64,000 nucleotides of DNA from positions 27,366 to 91,365 of the forward strand of contig QZCP01000033.1 in assembly GCA_003956705.1 (NCBI GenBank), given 5' to 3'. The DNA comes from Brevipalpus yothersi (lineage: Eukaryota; Arthropoda; Arachnida; Trombidiformes; Tenuipalpidae). Each line of letters starts with the position of its first letter. Position 1 is the first letter of the stretch. Shown here piece by piece: positions 13,051-26,324 of this stretch. The notes beneath the pieces are model-generated. The model did no database searches. It was not told where the DNA came from and saw only the letters and a program-made list of their open reading frames with translations. The position numbers and the translations under genes are program-made.

Positions 13051-16000
13051 TAAAGCTTATTCAAACAGCTAATGAGATTATCAATATTCATAAGCTCACT
13101 CCAGCATGATATGATGGAAATAGATGCTCCACTAAAAGCCGAGAAATTTTTTCCCCGAATGCTTGGCATTCTCTTTTCCTATGTTCATCTCGTACCCAGA
13201 GAAAGAGCTTCTAAATTTTTTGCGATTATCCTATTCTTGTTTTTCATCGACTAACATCCACTTTTCATACTTTATATTCATACTTTCTGTCTTGTTGACA
13301 TCTTTTGACATCAATTTGAAGGAATAGTGAGTCAATGCTCGAGTTGAGCGTAGTTAAAACGACTAGCTCCATGTACTCCAGGTTCTTTTTCTCTAGAGAA
13401 AAGGAACCATATATCACATGATTGATGAAAATAATGGTGAGTAATAGAGAGAGGAAGTCATTCAAATTAGGAAGTGAGAGTAAAAACATCTTTAAAAAGT
13501 GCCGAATCTTCAGTGAAAGAAAATAAAATCTGGAAACCAACTAACGTCTCATTGAATTTTGGGTTTCATTCCTATTCAGTCAGATTTCTATTCTTCTATT
13601 CGAATTTTTTTTTCGGAAATTCTTCCGTTCTCAGGATTTCTATCACTGTTCTAAAGGTTTCCTTTTGAGAAACTGGTGATCCAGAAATCACCAAAAATTC
13701 GCTCATGCTTTAGTGATAAATTTGTGCTTCTCAAATTGGAGCACAATTTGCGAAGAAAATTTTAGTGAACCTAAATTAAACATTTTCCCACGCAAAGTTT
13801 GATCGCAGTAATTTAGATAGTTTCTGGTAAATTTAGTTCAGATAGGGAATAAATTAGTTCATTGAGAAAAATAGAAATCACGATTCTTCCATCTTTATTC
13901 AAAGAGGTCAACTGTTGAACAATATTCTGATCCACCGATAAGTGGGTCTTACCCTTAAGATTCAAATTTAACCTTCTTGCATGTGATTTGGATGTCTCTT
14001 TCCTCAAAGTAAAAGGTATCCGACTTATTCATGAGGCTTTGTCTGACCTTTCTTACATCGGAACTGATGATTGTTAGCCTATTTTGGTTATTTCCTTTGA
14101 AAAGAGAATAGCAATCAAAACACATCCGTTCATGACGATATTCCTTTTCTTCTATTCAAGGGAGGTGAGAATATTCACCAATAGAAAAAGGGTATCAGAC
14201 ATGTACTGGTTGTGAATTTAGAATTTTCTTGGGCAATCTTTTTTCACCTAGTCAAATTCATTGGAGAAATGTCTTCACGATATTTAGCACAAGATTCGTG
14301 TAGAGATTTTGGAATCCTTGAATAACGTGGTATCAAAGATTGTAATCTGAAAGTGTTTTCACTTGTTCTCTAAGTCAAGTATTGATCGATCTTGAAAGAA
14401 AGTGAATGCAAACAATCGTATCTCGGGAACTTTATTTGAAATCAGAATACATTTGACAACTATCTAGAATTTCTTCTTCTTCCTGCAGATCTGATCTAAG
14501 GCTTTCATTTATAGTATGAACTCCTACTGAAATTAGGAATCGCAATTCTCTTGTCTTGCTTCAAGCCATGATTTGATCACTTCCACAACGAAGAAGTTTT
14601 GACAAACACAAGAGTGGATTAAAATTTTATGGAAGAATTGTGAATGAGCGTGGGAATATTGGCTGGGAATACTGCTCTTGATGGCACCCTTTGTACCGGT
14701 CTCAAATGAAATACCGAACTTTATTCGATGAAAATTTACATACTCCAGCTATTGCAGCCTCACAACAGATATTTTTCTGAAGTTTTTCAATCATTCATCA
14801 CTCGAAACGGTCTCAGAACTCTAAATGTGTAATCTTAATCATCCAATTTCTCATAAAGAAGGCTGGAAATTCTATTTCAATGGTTCAAGTAATTAAACTC
14901 AGATCTAAGCCCACCTTGTTGGAATAATCTTCCCACCGAGAATGATCGGCTTTTCCCTCTCTATAAAACGGCCAATAGAGCCTCGATTTTGGAACTCATG
15001 AACATTTTCAGAATCTATTGGCTGTCGATATCTAGATACATGTATTTAGAGTATGAATATTCTACTTAATAACTTCTATTTCCTCTCACTTGAAAGAATA
15101 GTCTCAAAAAAATTTGACCCTTTCTATTGCTCCAGATCATTACGATGCCCAATGGGGTCATTTCTGCTCAACTATCCTAATCATTTCAAACTTTTGAGGT
15201 GAATATAATCTACTCATATCATCTAATCTACCAATAAAATGAGTTTGACTATGTACCTAGTAGTAGCTTCACAGATACTTATTCAGAGGCTAATTCAAAA
15301 CTCATCCCTATTGTATTCATTTGCAGTGGTGGAGAGTTCCATATTTATAACGATTCTCACTCGAAGAACGATTTTCAATGTAACTATCCTGGTTGTCGAC
15401 TAGACTACATGAAGACTCATCTATATTCATCTCATCTGTCTATTGAACACTTCATAAAGATATTGGAGAATACCTTGAGGAAACGCTTTTCAATGGGAGG
15501 TTTTAAATGGATTGATAAGATATACAGAAAAGTACACTTCTTCACAAGAATTCATCCTTGTACTAGGTTGCATTGAAAATTGGTAAAAGAATTTCAAGTT
15601 TTTTGGAAAAAAGCTCCTCCTAACATCTACTCAATGCTATATGTTCCTGATATATTCATAGAACACAATCTCAAAGTCTTTGTGAACATATATACATCCG
15701 AAAGTATTTCTTCAAATATATTCTCTCCCTTGAAGCCTTTTGGCATTTGGAATCAATCACTTTTTTATATTCGTCCTCTGATACGTTGTTTCAGATTCAG
15801 TGTCTCAAAATAGTACCATTTTGAAATAGATAGAAACGTCAATCAAAAAAAACTCACATACTTTTCAAATAGAGCCAAAATAACTAGAAATAACTATCAA
15901 ATCAAGCAGCAGTTTTATGGCATATAAATAGTGATCAAAATGGTTCCTCATTTCAGTAGACACTGTTGATTGTTCCAATTGAGGCAGTAAATGATAACTC

Positions 16001-19000
16001 AATCTACATTTACCGCTTCTTGATAGATGAATTGAAAATGTTTTGTGAGTGAAAAATGGGTTTACGTGAGTAATTGATTAACTGTTTGTCTTCCAGTAAC
16101 AGACTGACACAATCAAATTTTCTCGTTTATCAAGTCATGCCAAGTTGTTCAATGAGGATCTGGAGCATGATGTTCAAATATTGATACTCCTGCGTGAAAT
16201 GTCCACTATTTCATACTTTGATCCCAGACCCACATCATCATCAACGTTCAGCCGAACTCTCCAAGTATGACCAATTGATACGGGCATCCCACAAATCCTC
16301 ACATCATCATCACGATATAAATCTTATCAGTTTAATGATATCATTAAAGCATTTCAAATGAATCTCCCCGAAAGCATTTCAAATGAATCTCCCCGAAAGC
16401 ATCTCAACAAATTCGATCAATTTTAGAGCAATTTATCAGAACATCAATTTATGATGCATTTCATCGAGAACAGTCAACACCAAAGAATGGTACTATTTGG
16501 TCAATACTCCTCTGTATTTTATGGCTCAATTCTGATGGTATATCTATCACAATAATGATCCAATATTATCGGACAATCTTTCCGTCTCTCTCTCTCTCTC
16601 GCTGAACTTATAACTGTATAGCTCGTGAGTATATATCTTGAAATTCTTGAGCATGTTTCATGACCAAGTGTTTTACACCTTATCCATGTTGATTCGGAGA
16701 ATCCATTATATCCCCCAAAACAATGGTTTATGTCAAAAATTATCAAGATATATGGCTATAAATGATAGAGTTCACTTTTATTTATGTTCTCCGGAAATAG
16801 CTATTCCAACCATACTGTGGAGTAAAACACACCTCACACATGACGTTAGATAATATTACGTCTTCTGAATGTATCATCATGAATGAATGTGTTCATTCTC
16901 ATCAGTTGATACTCAAATTCATTGCTTATCATTCTCTCTTCAGATAGTGGAACATCTTCAATATGTTGTATGTTGAGAGTGTGGAGTGACTGATGCGATA
17001 TCGTCAAGGTATGGCCATTGGAAGATGATTTGTCCACTAACATGAAGTCGATGAAAGGCTTTTCCTACCAGGAAGAGAGACTGATCAGAACAAATGATAA
17101 AGGATGAAAGTAAGATTAACTATTGAGAATATCACTAGCATCAAAAGTATTTACTATGTTCATAAAATAGACCTGGACAGATGAACATTGTGAATATGAG
17201 CCTCTTGGGCTAGCGAAACAGTCCTAGATAATTGTTCACAAAATTGCAAGTGAATAACATCAGGATGACCAGACTATCAATTATCATCATATTCTTCGTG
17301 GTTAATGATTCAGATAGCGTGAAACTCAATGTTCGTCAGAGATACATCTATTCTCATCTAGGTATCCCTTAATCAAGGTTCTTACCTAATTTCTTATTCA
17401 AAATAACAACATGAAGTGATCAATAATCAGTATATCTATGAATATATTTCCACTGACATGGAGTATCTTCTGAACTTTTACCTCAGAACTGATACTTGCG
17501 CAGCCATGTTGATAATTCAACATACTCCTATTCAAATGTAATAGAATAGAAGAGAGAGAGAGAGAGAGAGAGAGAAATAAGAATTTCGCTCTATCGGAAC
17601 ACCTTACCCAAGAGAGTAAACTTCCGGCACTTCAATATCATGAGTATTGAGAAAATATATCCGAGTTGCTGTTGTACTCGAGTAAGAATCATGGAATAGA
17701 AATATGAATGAGAATACAAGCTGATCCATGCCCAGTTTAAAAGCAAGAAAGAAGGGCATGTTGGTCAAAGAAAATTCTTCCTCAAAGATAATCTCTAATG
17801 TCCACCATTATTGTGTGGTATGTCAATATCTTGTTTTTCCATGTAAAGCATTGAGATTCTCATTCAAAAATTTCGAAAGCAAAATCCTTCGATTCATAAT
17901 TCAAAAATTTTTTTCACCATAATAGAATGCATTAAAGTATGAAAAAAATAGACTCCATCCCACGAGAATTCAACTATCTTACCAAAAAGCTAGGAATACA
18001 TTTTTTTAGCCCCCTTTGTTTCGCGAAAGAACATCCTTCTCTCCGGTACATTGACTGGAAAATGGAAACTTTCGGCATAAGAATTTAAACAGTTCTATTT
18101 GATCAATAATTTCAGGCGTAATTCTCTTTTTGTTTGATAGGATTTGGAATCCTTCTATCCTTTCAATTTCATGTTCTCACTAGTTTACCAGCAAATTGAG
18201 TTCAATAACTTTCAAAGAATTGCTACAAAAAAGCGAAAGAGTTACTCAATGTGAATAAAGAGAGAGCGAATCAAATCAGGATCTGAGAAGATAGAGTTCA
18301 TTGAGTGTATTATTTGTTGCTCAGATTCACTATAATCCGATGCTATTGGGTTCTTGATGAAGGTGAAACTTTTCCTGGCTAGAATAGCAATTGATGCTGA
18401 AGATTTGAGTTGTACTTCAACAGGTTGTCGTGAGCATTTTTGGAGTACATCAAAAAGAATTGAAAAGATAGAGCACCGAACCCTTGTCTGAGGAGTAGTT
18501 CAAGAGCATATTGGTTATGACATACTGTCAACCCAATTTGGATTATGAAGCCTGATCCGATTATCAAAGTCTCCAAACAATAATTTTCAAATTCTCTCAC
18601 ATAAACTCAAAAGAATCTTATCCATTTCATGATCAATCTGTGAAAAGTAGGAATCGTCTTCAGATGATGAGGCAATTTCTCCCAATTTTCTGTCTTGTTT
18701 TCGAGATATTCGCTTTAATTAGACCCTCTCTCTCTCTTTCACTCGCTTCACCTTATTCCTTGACTTTGGAATTTTCGCTCCATCTCTCTGGTACAGGAAA
18801 TTGCCTTCTTTCTAAGAGCTTTGCTTTTTCTTCCTTAATTCAAATTTCCTCCAAGTCGGAAGCTAGAAGTCCCTTTATTTAGATAGTTGAATCAATTATT
18901 TGTGGAGTCGATCGATTGAGAGGCAAGAAAGTATGGAGACAGATAGACAACAAAACATTTACTGAATGAATAAGTTCATATCTTCAGGAGAACTGAGAAG

Positions 19001-19506
19001 AGAATTCAAATTATTCTATTTAGACTTTCTAAATTAGTCAATTTATACCCAGAAATGAACAAAACTATTTTTAGTGCCGATTGATTGAGGGATTATCAGT
19101 ATTTGATGGTACTGTTAGAATACACAAGTGGTTTCTATGAAAAGACAGCCCAAAATTGATTCAATTACATAGGAAAGATCGTAATCTTTGATAATTTTTT
19201 CATCTCAATTCATCGGTATTCTGGATCAGGGATTAATATTAAAGTGGGATCTCTGAAAGAAATTCTAATTTGATTATTTTACTCCCCTTTTGCACTAACA
19301 CACAGCTGTTATGGTTGAAAAACAAAATTTTGATCCACTTTTGGATGATATTCTCGATCGGATCTGACAGAAAAGTATCAAGAGGAGCCTCAAATAGTGA
19401 GAGAGCTATCTACATTTAGCTACTGTATAGTCTCGGCTTTCAAGATGTTCTCACCAGTATTGAAGAGGCTCGATCCATATCGAAGTGCTGAGCTTCCATG
19501 AAAGTT

Positions 19507-19558
<52 letters not shown>

Positions 19559-19703
19559 GACAGCTACAAAAATCTGTAGGCGAATTGTTGAACTCTTCAC
19601 CAGCTACAATCTCACTGACACACAACTTGAAAAAGAAAAAATGTATCATTCTTATCAATCTATAAATTAATTGAAGAATTCCTCATCAATGGAGAGGCTC
19701 TAA

Positions 19704-19762
<59 letters not shown>

Positions 19763-19931
19763 AGGTATGCTAAATGATTGATCCTAAAAGCACAAAAAAG
19801 AATGTGCAAGAAAAATGACAATAAAATAGCATCACTCGGTGTCAATGGAAGATTGTCACTTTCTCTTCTGTCTGCTTGATGAAAAGCTGTTATCATCGCT
19901 TTTGGAATATGATTACAGGGAATAGCATAGC

Positions 19932-19998
<67 letters not shown>

Positions 19999-22900
19999 AA
20001 GCATATCAAAATTCTATGCATGATTGTTCATGGAAGCTGTCAGATGAATACAAAACTATTGGCGCAATTTTTAGAATCTTTCTATTATTGAGTAAGTGGA
20101 AACAAAAAAGAATTCAAGCATGATTTTACAAATATCACTCCCATAAGTGACATCAGTTGATCTAAATTATAATGGTAATTAGAATTCTTAGAAAAATCTC
20201 AGTGTCTTTGAGAAAGAATAAAATGAGAGTGTTTGATCAGAGATCATCTCAAAGTGTCACACTGAGCTGTGTTATTTAAAGATTGGAACATGATACATGT
20301 TTATGAAAATTTTGCATCAACGAATTGAAAAGGACTAGAAGGGCTTAAAAATTAAATACTTCTCTCCACTATTCTACAAACTAGTGATGTGTTCAAAAAC
20401 AACTCCCACTACTGGGTAATTGATTGTAATAATATTGAATCGACTTTGAGATTCCATGGAATTTTAGTTGGCTCAAAGCAAGCTATCAAATTAATTTTAA
20501 AGTAGGATTCAAGCTCGTGTACGATAATGTTTCTCAGTTATCTCTGTTAAATCTGAAAGCTTATAGGAGTAAAAAAAATTCCAAACACATCTGCCATAAT
20601 CAAATTCGAAATATTTTTCCCTCAAGAGCTGTCTTAGTTCTCCTAAATACACGAGTCAACGGGAAAGAAAACCAAAAAAAGTCTCTCCAGAAACTGAATG
20701 GATTAAATTCCTTTTTGATCCGGAGAAATCTCGAGAAATATTTCCCAATTCAAATTCTCATAATAACAATCATCAATTGAAAAACATCATTAATATCAAT
20801 CAACTCAATTGTATTATCTTCCAGACTGATAAATGTCACTTGCCCAGCCACCACCAGGATGTATTGATGGATATATACCATTTCAATCTGAACTTATTAT
20901 TATTGATTGTCTTCTAATGAAACAATTGAAAAAAGGTTACAATAAGTGATAAGTGATAAGATGAACCATTGAGGTAAACGTTCCTACGCAAAGCGAGACT
21001 ATGTAAGTGGAATGAATGTGCGTACCTTTCACATACGCGTACGTAAAAGCTGCTTAAGTAGATCAATGGCAATATACTGCCAAGAGATTATCGATATTCA
21101 TTATTTTTTCAACTTTATTGACAAATTACACAATGGATATGTATCTTACGAAATGCTGAAGCTTCGGGAAAATATAATCAACTAGAATGGTACTATTCAT
21201 ATTATACATGGTGCAGAGTACCTCAACCTTAACGATATTACGTCTACAGTATCGCAACAAAGGTGAAAGCTACTATTTACGAAAAATATTTACCAAAATC
21301 AATTGAACCTGAATTATCCACTATTCTATGGTTCAATATGCTGAAACATTTGAGATCATTCGTGCACTTTTCATTTCAAATAGTCAAATTTGATTTAGTG
21401 AAGATCCAAATCAAATGAGCACACTAGCTAGAGGTTGATGTCATTTGCCGAGGAATAAGTAAGAATAAGTAAGAATATCGTTCGAATTCTAAGCCTAACG
21501 TTGCCGGAATATAAGGTACATTGAGCTTACACACAATGTATATATAATTAGAACTAGACCTGGAGCTAAATTAGGCAATACCAAGCCAATCTTTGGTTGA
21601 AAATGATGAAAACGAAGAACAAAAAATTGTTTATCATCTTAGCTACTGAAACTCAATATTACAGTAGTGATGTTGAAGGGAAGAGGCTCACTTGATGCTG
21701 CTTGAGATTTTGGGGAATAAAACAATAGAAATCAATCAGCTAAGGAAAACTTGTGAGGATAATGCACCTAGATTCTAACAAAATGTTGAACCCTTACAAC
21801 ACTACATGAAGTACATATACATGATCACAGATTGGTATCTCGTTCATAGGCACACACACTTTATTCCTATAAATTATCATAGAGTATTCTCTACATGAAC
21901 TCTTGTGTTTGAGTTTAATTTAATCATGTTTTTCAGGGGTTATTAATTTAATTAATCCCGAGAGAATCGTCCAGCAATACTATCGGTGACAGGAAAGAGT
22001 CCACATCAGATTGAGCAATCAATTGAATTGAAGATAAGCTCTCGATCAAAATGAGATGAAAATATTGACATTTGAGAAGCTCGAAAAAGTGAGCTACACA
22101 GCGTACTTAGATGTACCATGAAAGTGTCTTGTGAATGCTAGCATAGTTTATTCATCGATTCTATCGCTATTTCTTTCTTTCACTTTCCTCTTTGGAAGAA
22201 TAATTCAGATTGTCTTATTTCATTCATGTATTCTTCAGGCGATAAAGATAGCTTCACTCGTGTTAAATGTCGATGAGCCATAAAAGATTTATAATCATCA
22301 TTCACCAATAGGTCAGCCTGATCAATAGCAAACACATTGAATGATCAACATGGAGAAACCATTAGAACTGATTAAGTTCTCTTCAAACATAATCAGCCTG
22401 AGGATAGGTGTATTTTGTGGTCAACACACTATTATCTTTATAGGTTATATAGAATCGAGATAATGGAAAAGGGCAACAAACCAGTGAGAGAGATGGAAAA
22501 AAGAGATACCGGAACCGGAACCACTTTTCATGGGCATTTTGGTGAAAGAGTTTCACTATTTTGAATGAAATAGTTACAGAGTGATTTTCACTTATGAATT
22601 TGAATCATTCCGAACCTTTCAGATTTGATCATTTTAATAATTTCAGCGCCTACATAATTCTCGGATAAACACCCACAACCGTCAGATCCCTTGTTGAGCA
22701 GCGTCCCTGTGAATCATCATCCATAGGATGATAGTATGAGTATACGAACTTTGGATTCACAATGTGAATAGCCCACTATCATGATAATAGTAATTGTCTT
22801 TGTATTCAAATTAAGTTCCGAAACTGATGAAATGTAAGCTTGCCTAGATTACCAGAGCGAGAATATATGTTTAAGTATATATTCAATTGTTGATCACAGA

Positions 22901-23386
22901 GAGGGGGACAAGGCTAGTGAATTAATTTCGAATTATAGTCTCTTTATAAGCTTGAATAATTATCATAATACCTGGACCCAGAACTATTCCATCTCTCTCT
23001 CGCTCCCTCTCTCTTCCTGTGGCTCAATTTTTTGAGACACTGTATTAAGCATGCCAATGAATGTGAAATAATCATCAATATTTCCATAGACAAATATGTG
23101 GAGGTTTCCTAATGATAATCTAGCCCTAGCGTGCTCAATTAACATGCCTAGGAATTCGTTCAACCAGAGAGATTATGATCACGATTATATGATTGACAAC
23201 CGATTCATTGGCATATATATTTCAAAATATTTGATCGATGATTCTCAAACGAAATGAGAAGAAAAAAAGTAAAAGAAAAAAGTCATACTAACCTGTGAAC
23301 AAAAGCGAAACCATGATCCATGTTATCCAAATACAATGTGCTGACGACTTGATGGAATGAAAAGATTGCGAATTCAGTGAACACAT
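10719..23386 (-). CDS. Secreted peptide precursor with C-terminal four-cysteine module, two exons 12 kb apart
   Basis: I do not recognise the family. Exon 1 (23386-23293) starts with ATG and encodes 31 residues plus one base, with a hydrophobic stretch CIWITWIMVSLLFTG typical of a signal peptide; it ends CACAG^GTTAGT. Exon 2 (11368-10719) is entered at ATTCCCACAG^GATTAC. The split Gly codon joins in frame (phase 1), giving 247 aa. After the signal peptide come LPECNGNEESDANLAFQLNT and a conserved-looking block to about residue 80. A serine-rich and then proline-rich linker follows, and then ILGKR at 220-224. The last 23 residues have Cys at 228, 232, 243 and 247 (C-x3-C-x10-C-x3-C). GKR is a classic prohormone cleavage and amidation site, so a secreted or neuroendocrine peptide is the best guess. 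Joining the two exons is inferred from phase and signal-peptide logic; exon 2 alone is well supported. Confidence 0.6.
12058..12100. repeat. (CT)n microsatellite
   Basis: CT dinucleotide tract with CCCTCC interruptions. Confidence 0.9.
12998..13047. repeat. (CT)n microsatellite
   Basis: About 48 bp of uninterrupted CT repeat. Confidence 0.95.
16349..16398. repeat. Perfect 25-bp tandem duplication
   Basis: The 25-bp unit beginning GCATTTCAAATG and ending CCCCGAAA occurs twice in immediate succession (16349-16373 and 16374-16398), followed by a third partial start (GCATCTCAA). It is consistent with a recent slippage or repair duplication inside the proposed intron. Confidence 0.9.
19511..19556. 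repeat. (CT)n microsatellite
   Basis: About 44 bp of CT repeat. It is one of three long tracts within 500 bp. Confidence 0.95.
19703..19761. repeat. (GA)n microsatellite
   Basis: About 58 bp of GA repeat. It has the opposite polarity to the CT tract 150 bp upstream. Confidence 0.95.
19933..19995. repeat. (GA)n microsatellite
   Basis: About 60 bp of GA repeat. Confidence 0.95.
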
Positions 23387-24157
23387 GATGATTGAGAGAG
23401 TCAAACTCTAGGCGTGATAAGAATGTTGAAATCAGATAGATAGATATATAGAGAATCTCAGGAAAAGAATACTTTTCCCCTTTGTATCACTGTTTGTTCT
23501 CTTGCAAAGTGTTTACGTGAAGGTGTATGGGATTGCTGGTCAGACGATTTTGAACTGAAGATGATGAATGATGAAAAGAATGGACTCAGTAACTGTAGAA
23601 AGTATGTGGTCTGTATGTTACTCCTCCGCTTTTTAAAAGAGGGAAAGAGAGAGAGACTGGGAATACAATATAAATTGGACCGAGGAAAATCGAATTCCAA
23701 TGTGTTTGTGACAAAATTTTTGTCTCACTGATCACAAGGTGTCAAATGGGTGGTGTATCAATTGGTGTCTATGTGTATAGTAGTAGAAGGTGTAAGTTTC
23801 ACAGATATAAGTCACGTCTTTTGATGATGATTTGAGGATGAATCAATAGGATAACAAATACGAGTAAATTTTTTTTTTCGATAGAGATGAGGTCAAGTGG
23901 ATCGATGAAATTGTATGAAGAGGGTATAATATGAAAGAATATCTCTCGGATGCTGATAGATAGAGAGAAAGGGAATGAGAAAGAGGGAGAAAGAGAGAGA
24001 GACTGAGAAAAGGATCAGAAGTGATAGATATATCGTTGGAAAAAGAATATCACACTGATTTGACCGGAAATACGGCTACTCGCTTGTATCCAACAAGTCA
24101 GCATGAATATACCAGAGGAATGAGGTGAGAGTCTGGATGCTGATGAGAAAGAGAGCG

Positions 24158-24162
<5 letters not shown>

Positions 24163-24253
<91 letters not shown>

Positions 24254-24760
24254 AGAGGNNNNNNNNNNNNNNNNNNNNNNNNNNNNNNNNNNNNNNNNNN
24301 NNNNNNNNNNNNNNNNNNNNNNNNNNNNNNNNNNNNNNNNNNNNNNNNNNNNNNNNNNNNNNNNNNNNNNNNNNNNNNNNNNNNNNNNNNNNNNNNNNNN
24401 NNNNNNNNNNNNNNNNNNNNNNNNNNNNNNNNNNNNNNNNNNNNNNNNNNNNNNNNNNNNNNNNNNNNNNNNNNNNNNNNNNNNNNNNNNNNNNNNNNNN
24501 NNNNNNNNNNNNNNNNNNNNNNNNNNNNNNNNNNNNNNNNNNNNNNNNNNNNNNNNNNNNNNNNNNNNNNNNNNNNNNNNNNNNNNNNNNNNNNNNNNNN
24601 NNNNNNNNNNNNNNNNNNNNNNNNNNNNNNNNNNNNNNNNNNNNNNNNNNNNNNNNNNNNNNNNNNNNNNNNNNNNNNNNNNNNNNNNNNNNNNNNNNNN
24701 NNNNNNNNNNNNNNNNNNNNNNNNNNNNNNNNNNNNNNNNNNNNNNNNNNNNNNNNNNNN

Positions 24761-24818
<58 letters not shown>
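24163..24818. repeat. (GA)n tract interrupted by a 502-N assembly gap
   Basis: GA repeat runs from 24163 to about 24250 and resumes at 24761-24818. Between them 24259-24760 is unresolved sequence (N). The gap sits inside the microsatellite, so it may be a longer GA array that short reads could not span, and its true length is unknown. The open frames reported through it are artefacts. Confidence 0.95.
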
Positions 24819-25138
24819 AAGTATCTGAGGTAGAGAGAGAGAATAGAGGTATGGGAAAAAGGAAGAATGATACGAGTTTGCTCTCTTTACAATTCTGATC
24901 CGATAGTAAAGTACAAGAGAGTGTAGAAAAAGAATCCAAAGGCTATGAGAGTGAGATGTTGAAGAATATAGAAAAATGAGTGAGATAGAAAGATCATGGT
25001 TTCAAATTCTCACCGATAACCTGTTGGAATAGGGAGAATAGAAAAAAGGACGGAATAGCAATAATAATAATGAACCCTCTAAGAAACAAAAAAAAGATGC
25101 TAGAAGGAGTATATCAAGTGAATATCAAATTGCTTTGG

Positions 25139-25175
<37 letters not shown>
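25139..25175. repeat. (CT)n microsatellite
   Basis: About 35 bp of CT repeat. Confidence 0.9.
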
Positions 25176-25177
<2 letters not shown>

Positions 25178-26324
25178 CTGTTAGATCGTTTCAACACCTG
25201 ATAGAAGAATACATATTTTTCTCTTCCATGAAGGCAATTTTTGATATCTTCAAAACACAACAAGCACAATTTTCCTCCTACTGAAATTCTTTCACTCTTT
25301 CACTTTTTTCTTTCTTCTTATTTTTTATTTCATTTTGTGTCGATCCATCAACTTGTTCTGTTTGTTCAAAGTTCTGTTGAACAGAATACAGTTTCTCTTC
25401 AAAACCTATCCACACTTTGAACACTTTCCATACCTGTACAAGAGAGTCATCCAATACAGATGAGATTCGGTTTTCTCAATGTTTTCCTCAGCTTGATTAC
25501 GTAATTATGAATGCCCAGCTCATCAATAAATTATACGCTATCTCTGACCAAAGCTCAAGAGAAATGGAAGCTTATTTGCTTAGGACATCCAATTTCCACG
25601 ATTTTTCTCCGTCAATGAAGAAGATGGGAAAATTTCGAGTAGAGACCATGATAAAGGTTCCATAAGCTTCAATGACGCTCTTCTGGCGAATTGAGCATCA
25701 AGAAAAAGCATCTCATCACCTGTGGGCTTGGAAGCTGATCTTTAACATCGTCATTTCCCATCTTATGTGAAACTTTCTATACTAAGAATAGAATCGATGT
25801 GTTTCTCATGAAATTTTTTTCCAACTAATCTATCACCTAAGAGACTAGACATTCTTTTTTTTCTCGTACATTGATTCATGAAAATTTACCATCTGTGAGG
25901 TGATCCATTCATGAGTTCTTAGGACATGAGGATGCCCAAGTTTCAACACTTCAGATCTACAGATTCAAATGAGATTGAAAATAGTTCTACAGAGTAAAAA
26001 AATTTCGATTCATTAGTGGATCAAATAATCTTCAAATGTATTTAAATGTGTAAATATAATGGAAATAATTAGACAAATATTTTCTCATTTTGAAGTCTCT
26101 CGAGATGAGAATATCCGATTTTTTTATTGAGTGTAGAATTTCAATTTCAATTTGAGCTAGAGAGAATGAAATTTTTATTCTAGCGTCTCAGTAGAATACA
26201 TACTGGACACTTATGCCACATAATAAACCATTTCGACGGTAAATATCAGTAAAAAACTGAGGCTAATATTGGAAATTTCATTTTGAAATACCACTCAAAT
26301 TACATTTGATTCTCATAGAAAAAT

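Larger units (their letters stand above)
11369..23292 (-). other. Proposed 12-kb intron of the peptide precursor gene
   Basis: Nearly 12 kb with no gene I can support on either strand. It holds several GA/CT microsatellites (12058-12090, 12999-13047, 17550-17576, 19511-19556, 19703-19761, 19935-19995), a 25-bp tandem duplication at 16349-16398 and otherwise unremarkable AT-rich sequence. Open frames are all below about 115 codons, without conserved motifs. No rRNA, tRNA or transposase signature was seen. If the exon linkage is wrong, this is simply intergenic. Confidence 0.4.
23387..26324. other. Intergenic region containing an assembly gap
   Basis: This lies upstream of the peptide precursor's first exon and downstream of the exchanger's last exon. 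It contains long GA tracts around a run of N, a (CT)n tract near 25141-25175 and no supported gene. The 25417-25665 open frame on the + strand has no recognisable motif and no exon context. Confidence 0.5.

Noticed and set aside
16349..16398. Direct repeat considered as a CRISPR-like array or a target-site duplication
   Set aside because: Two head-to-tail copies without spacers and no element between them; simple tandem duplication in a eukaryotic sequence.
13813..18600. Scattered 60-77 codon open frames examined for transposase or reverse-transcriptase remnants
   Set aside because: No catalytic motifs, terminal repeats or target-site duplications seen; treated as chance frames in the proposed intron.
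24076..24939. Long open frames of several hundred codons on both strands across the N gap
   Set aside because: They consist of Leu-Ser or Arg-Glu repeats from the GA tract plus unknown residues from N; not genes.
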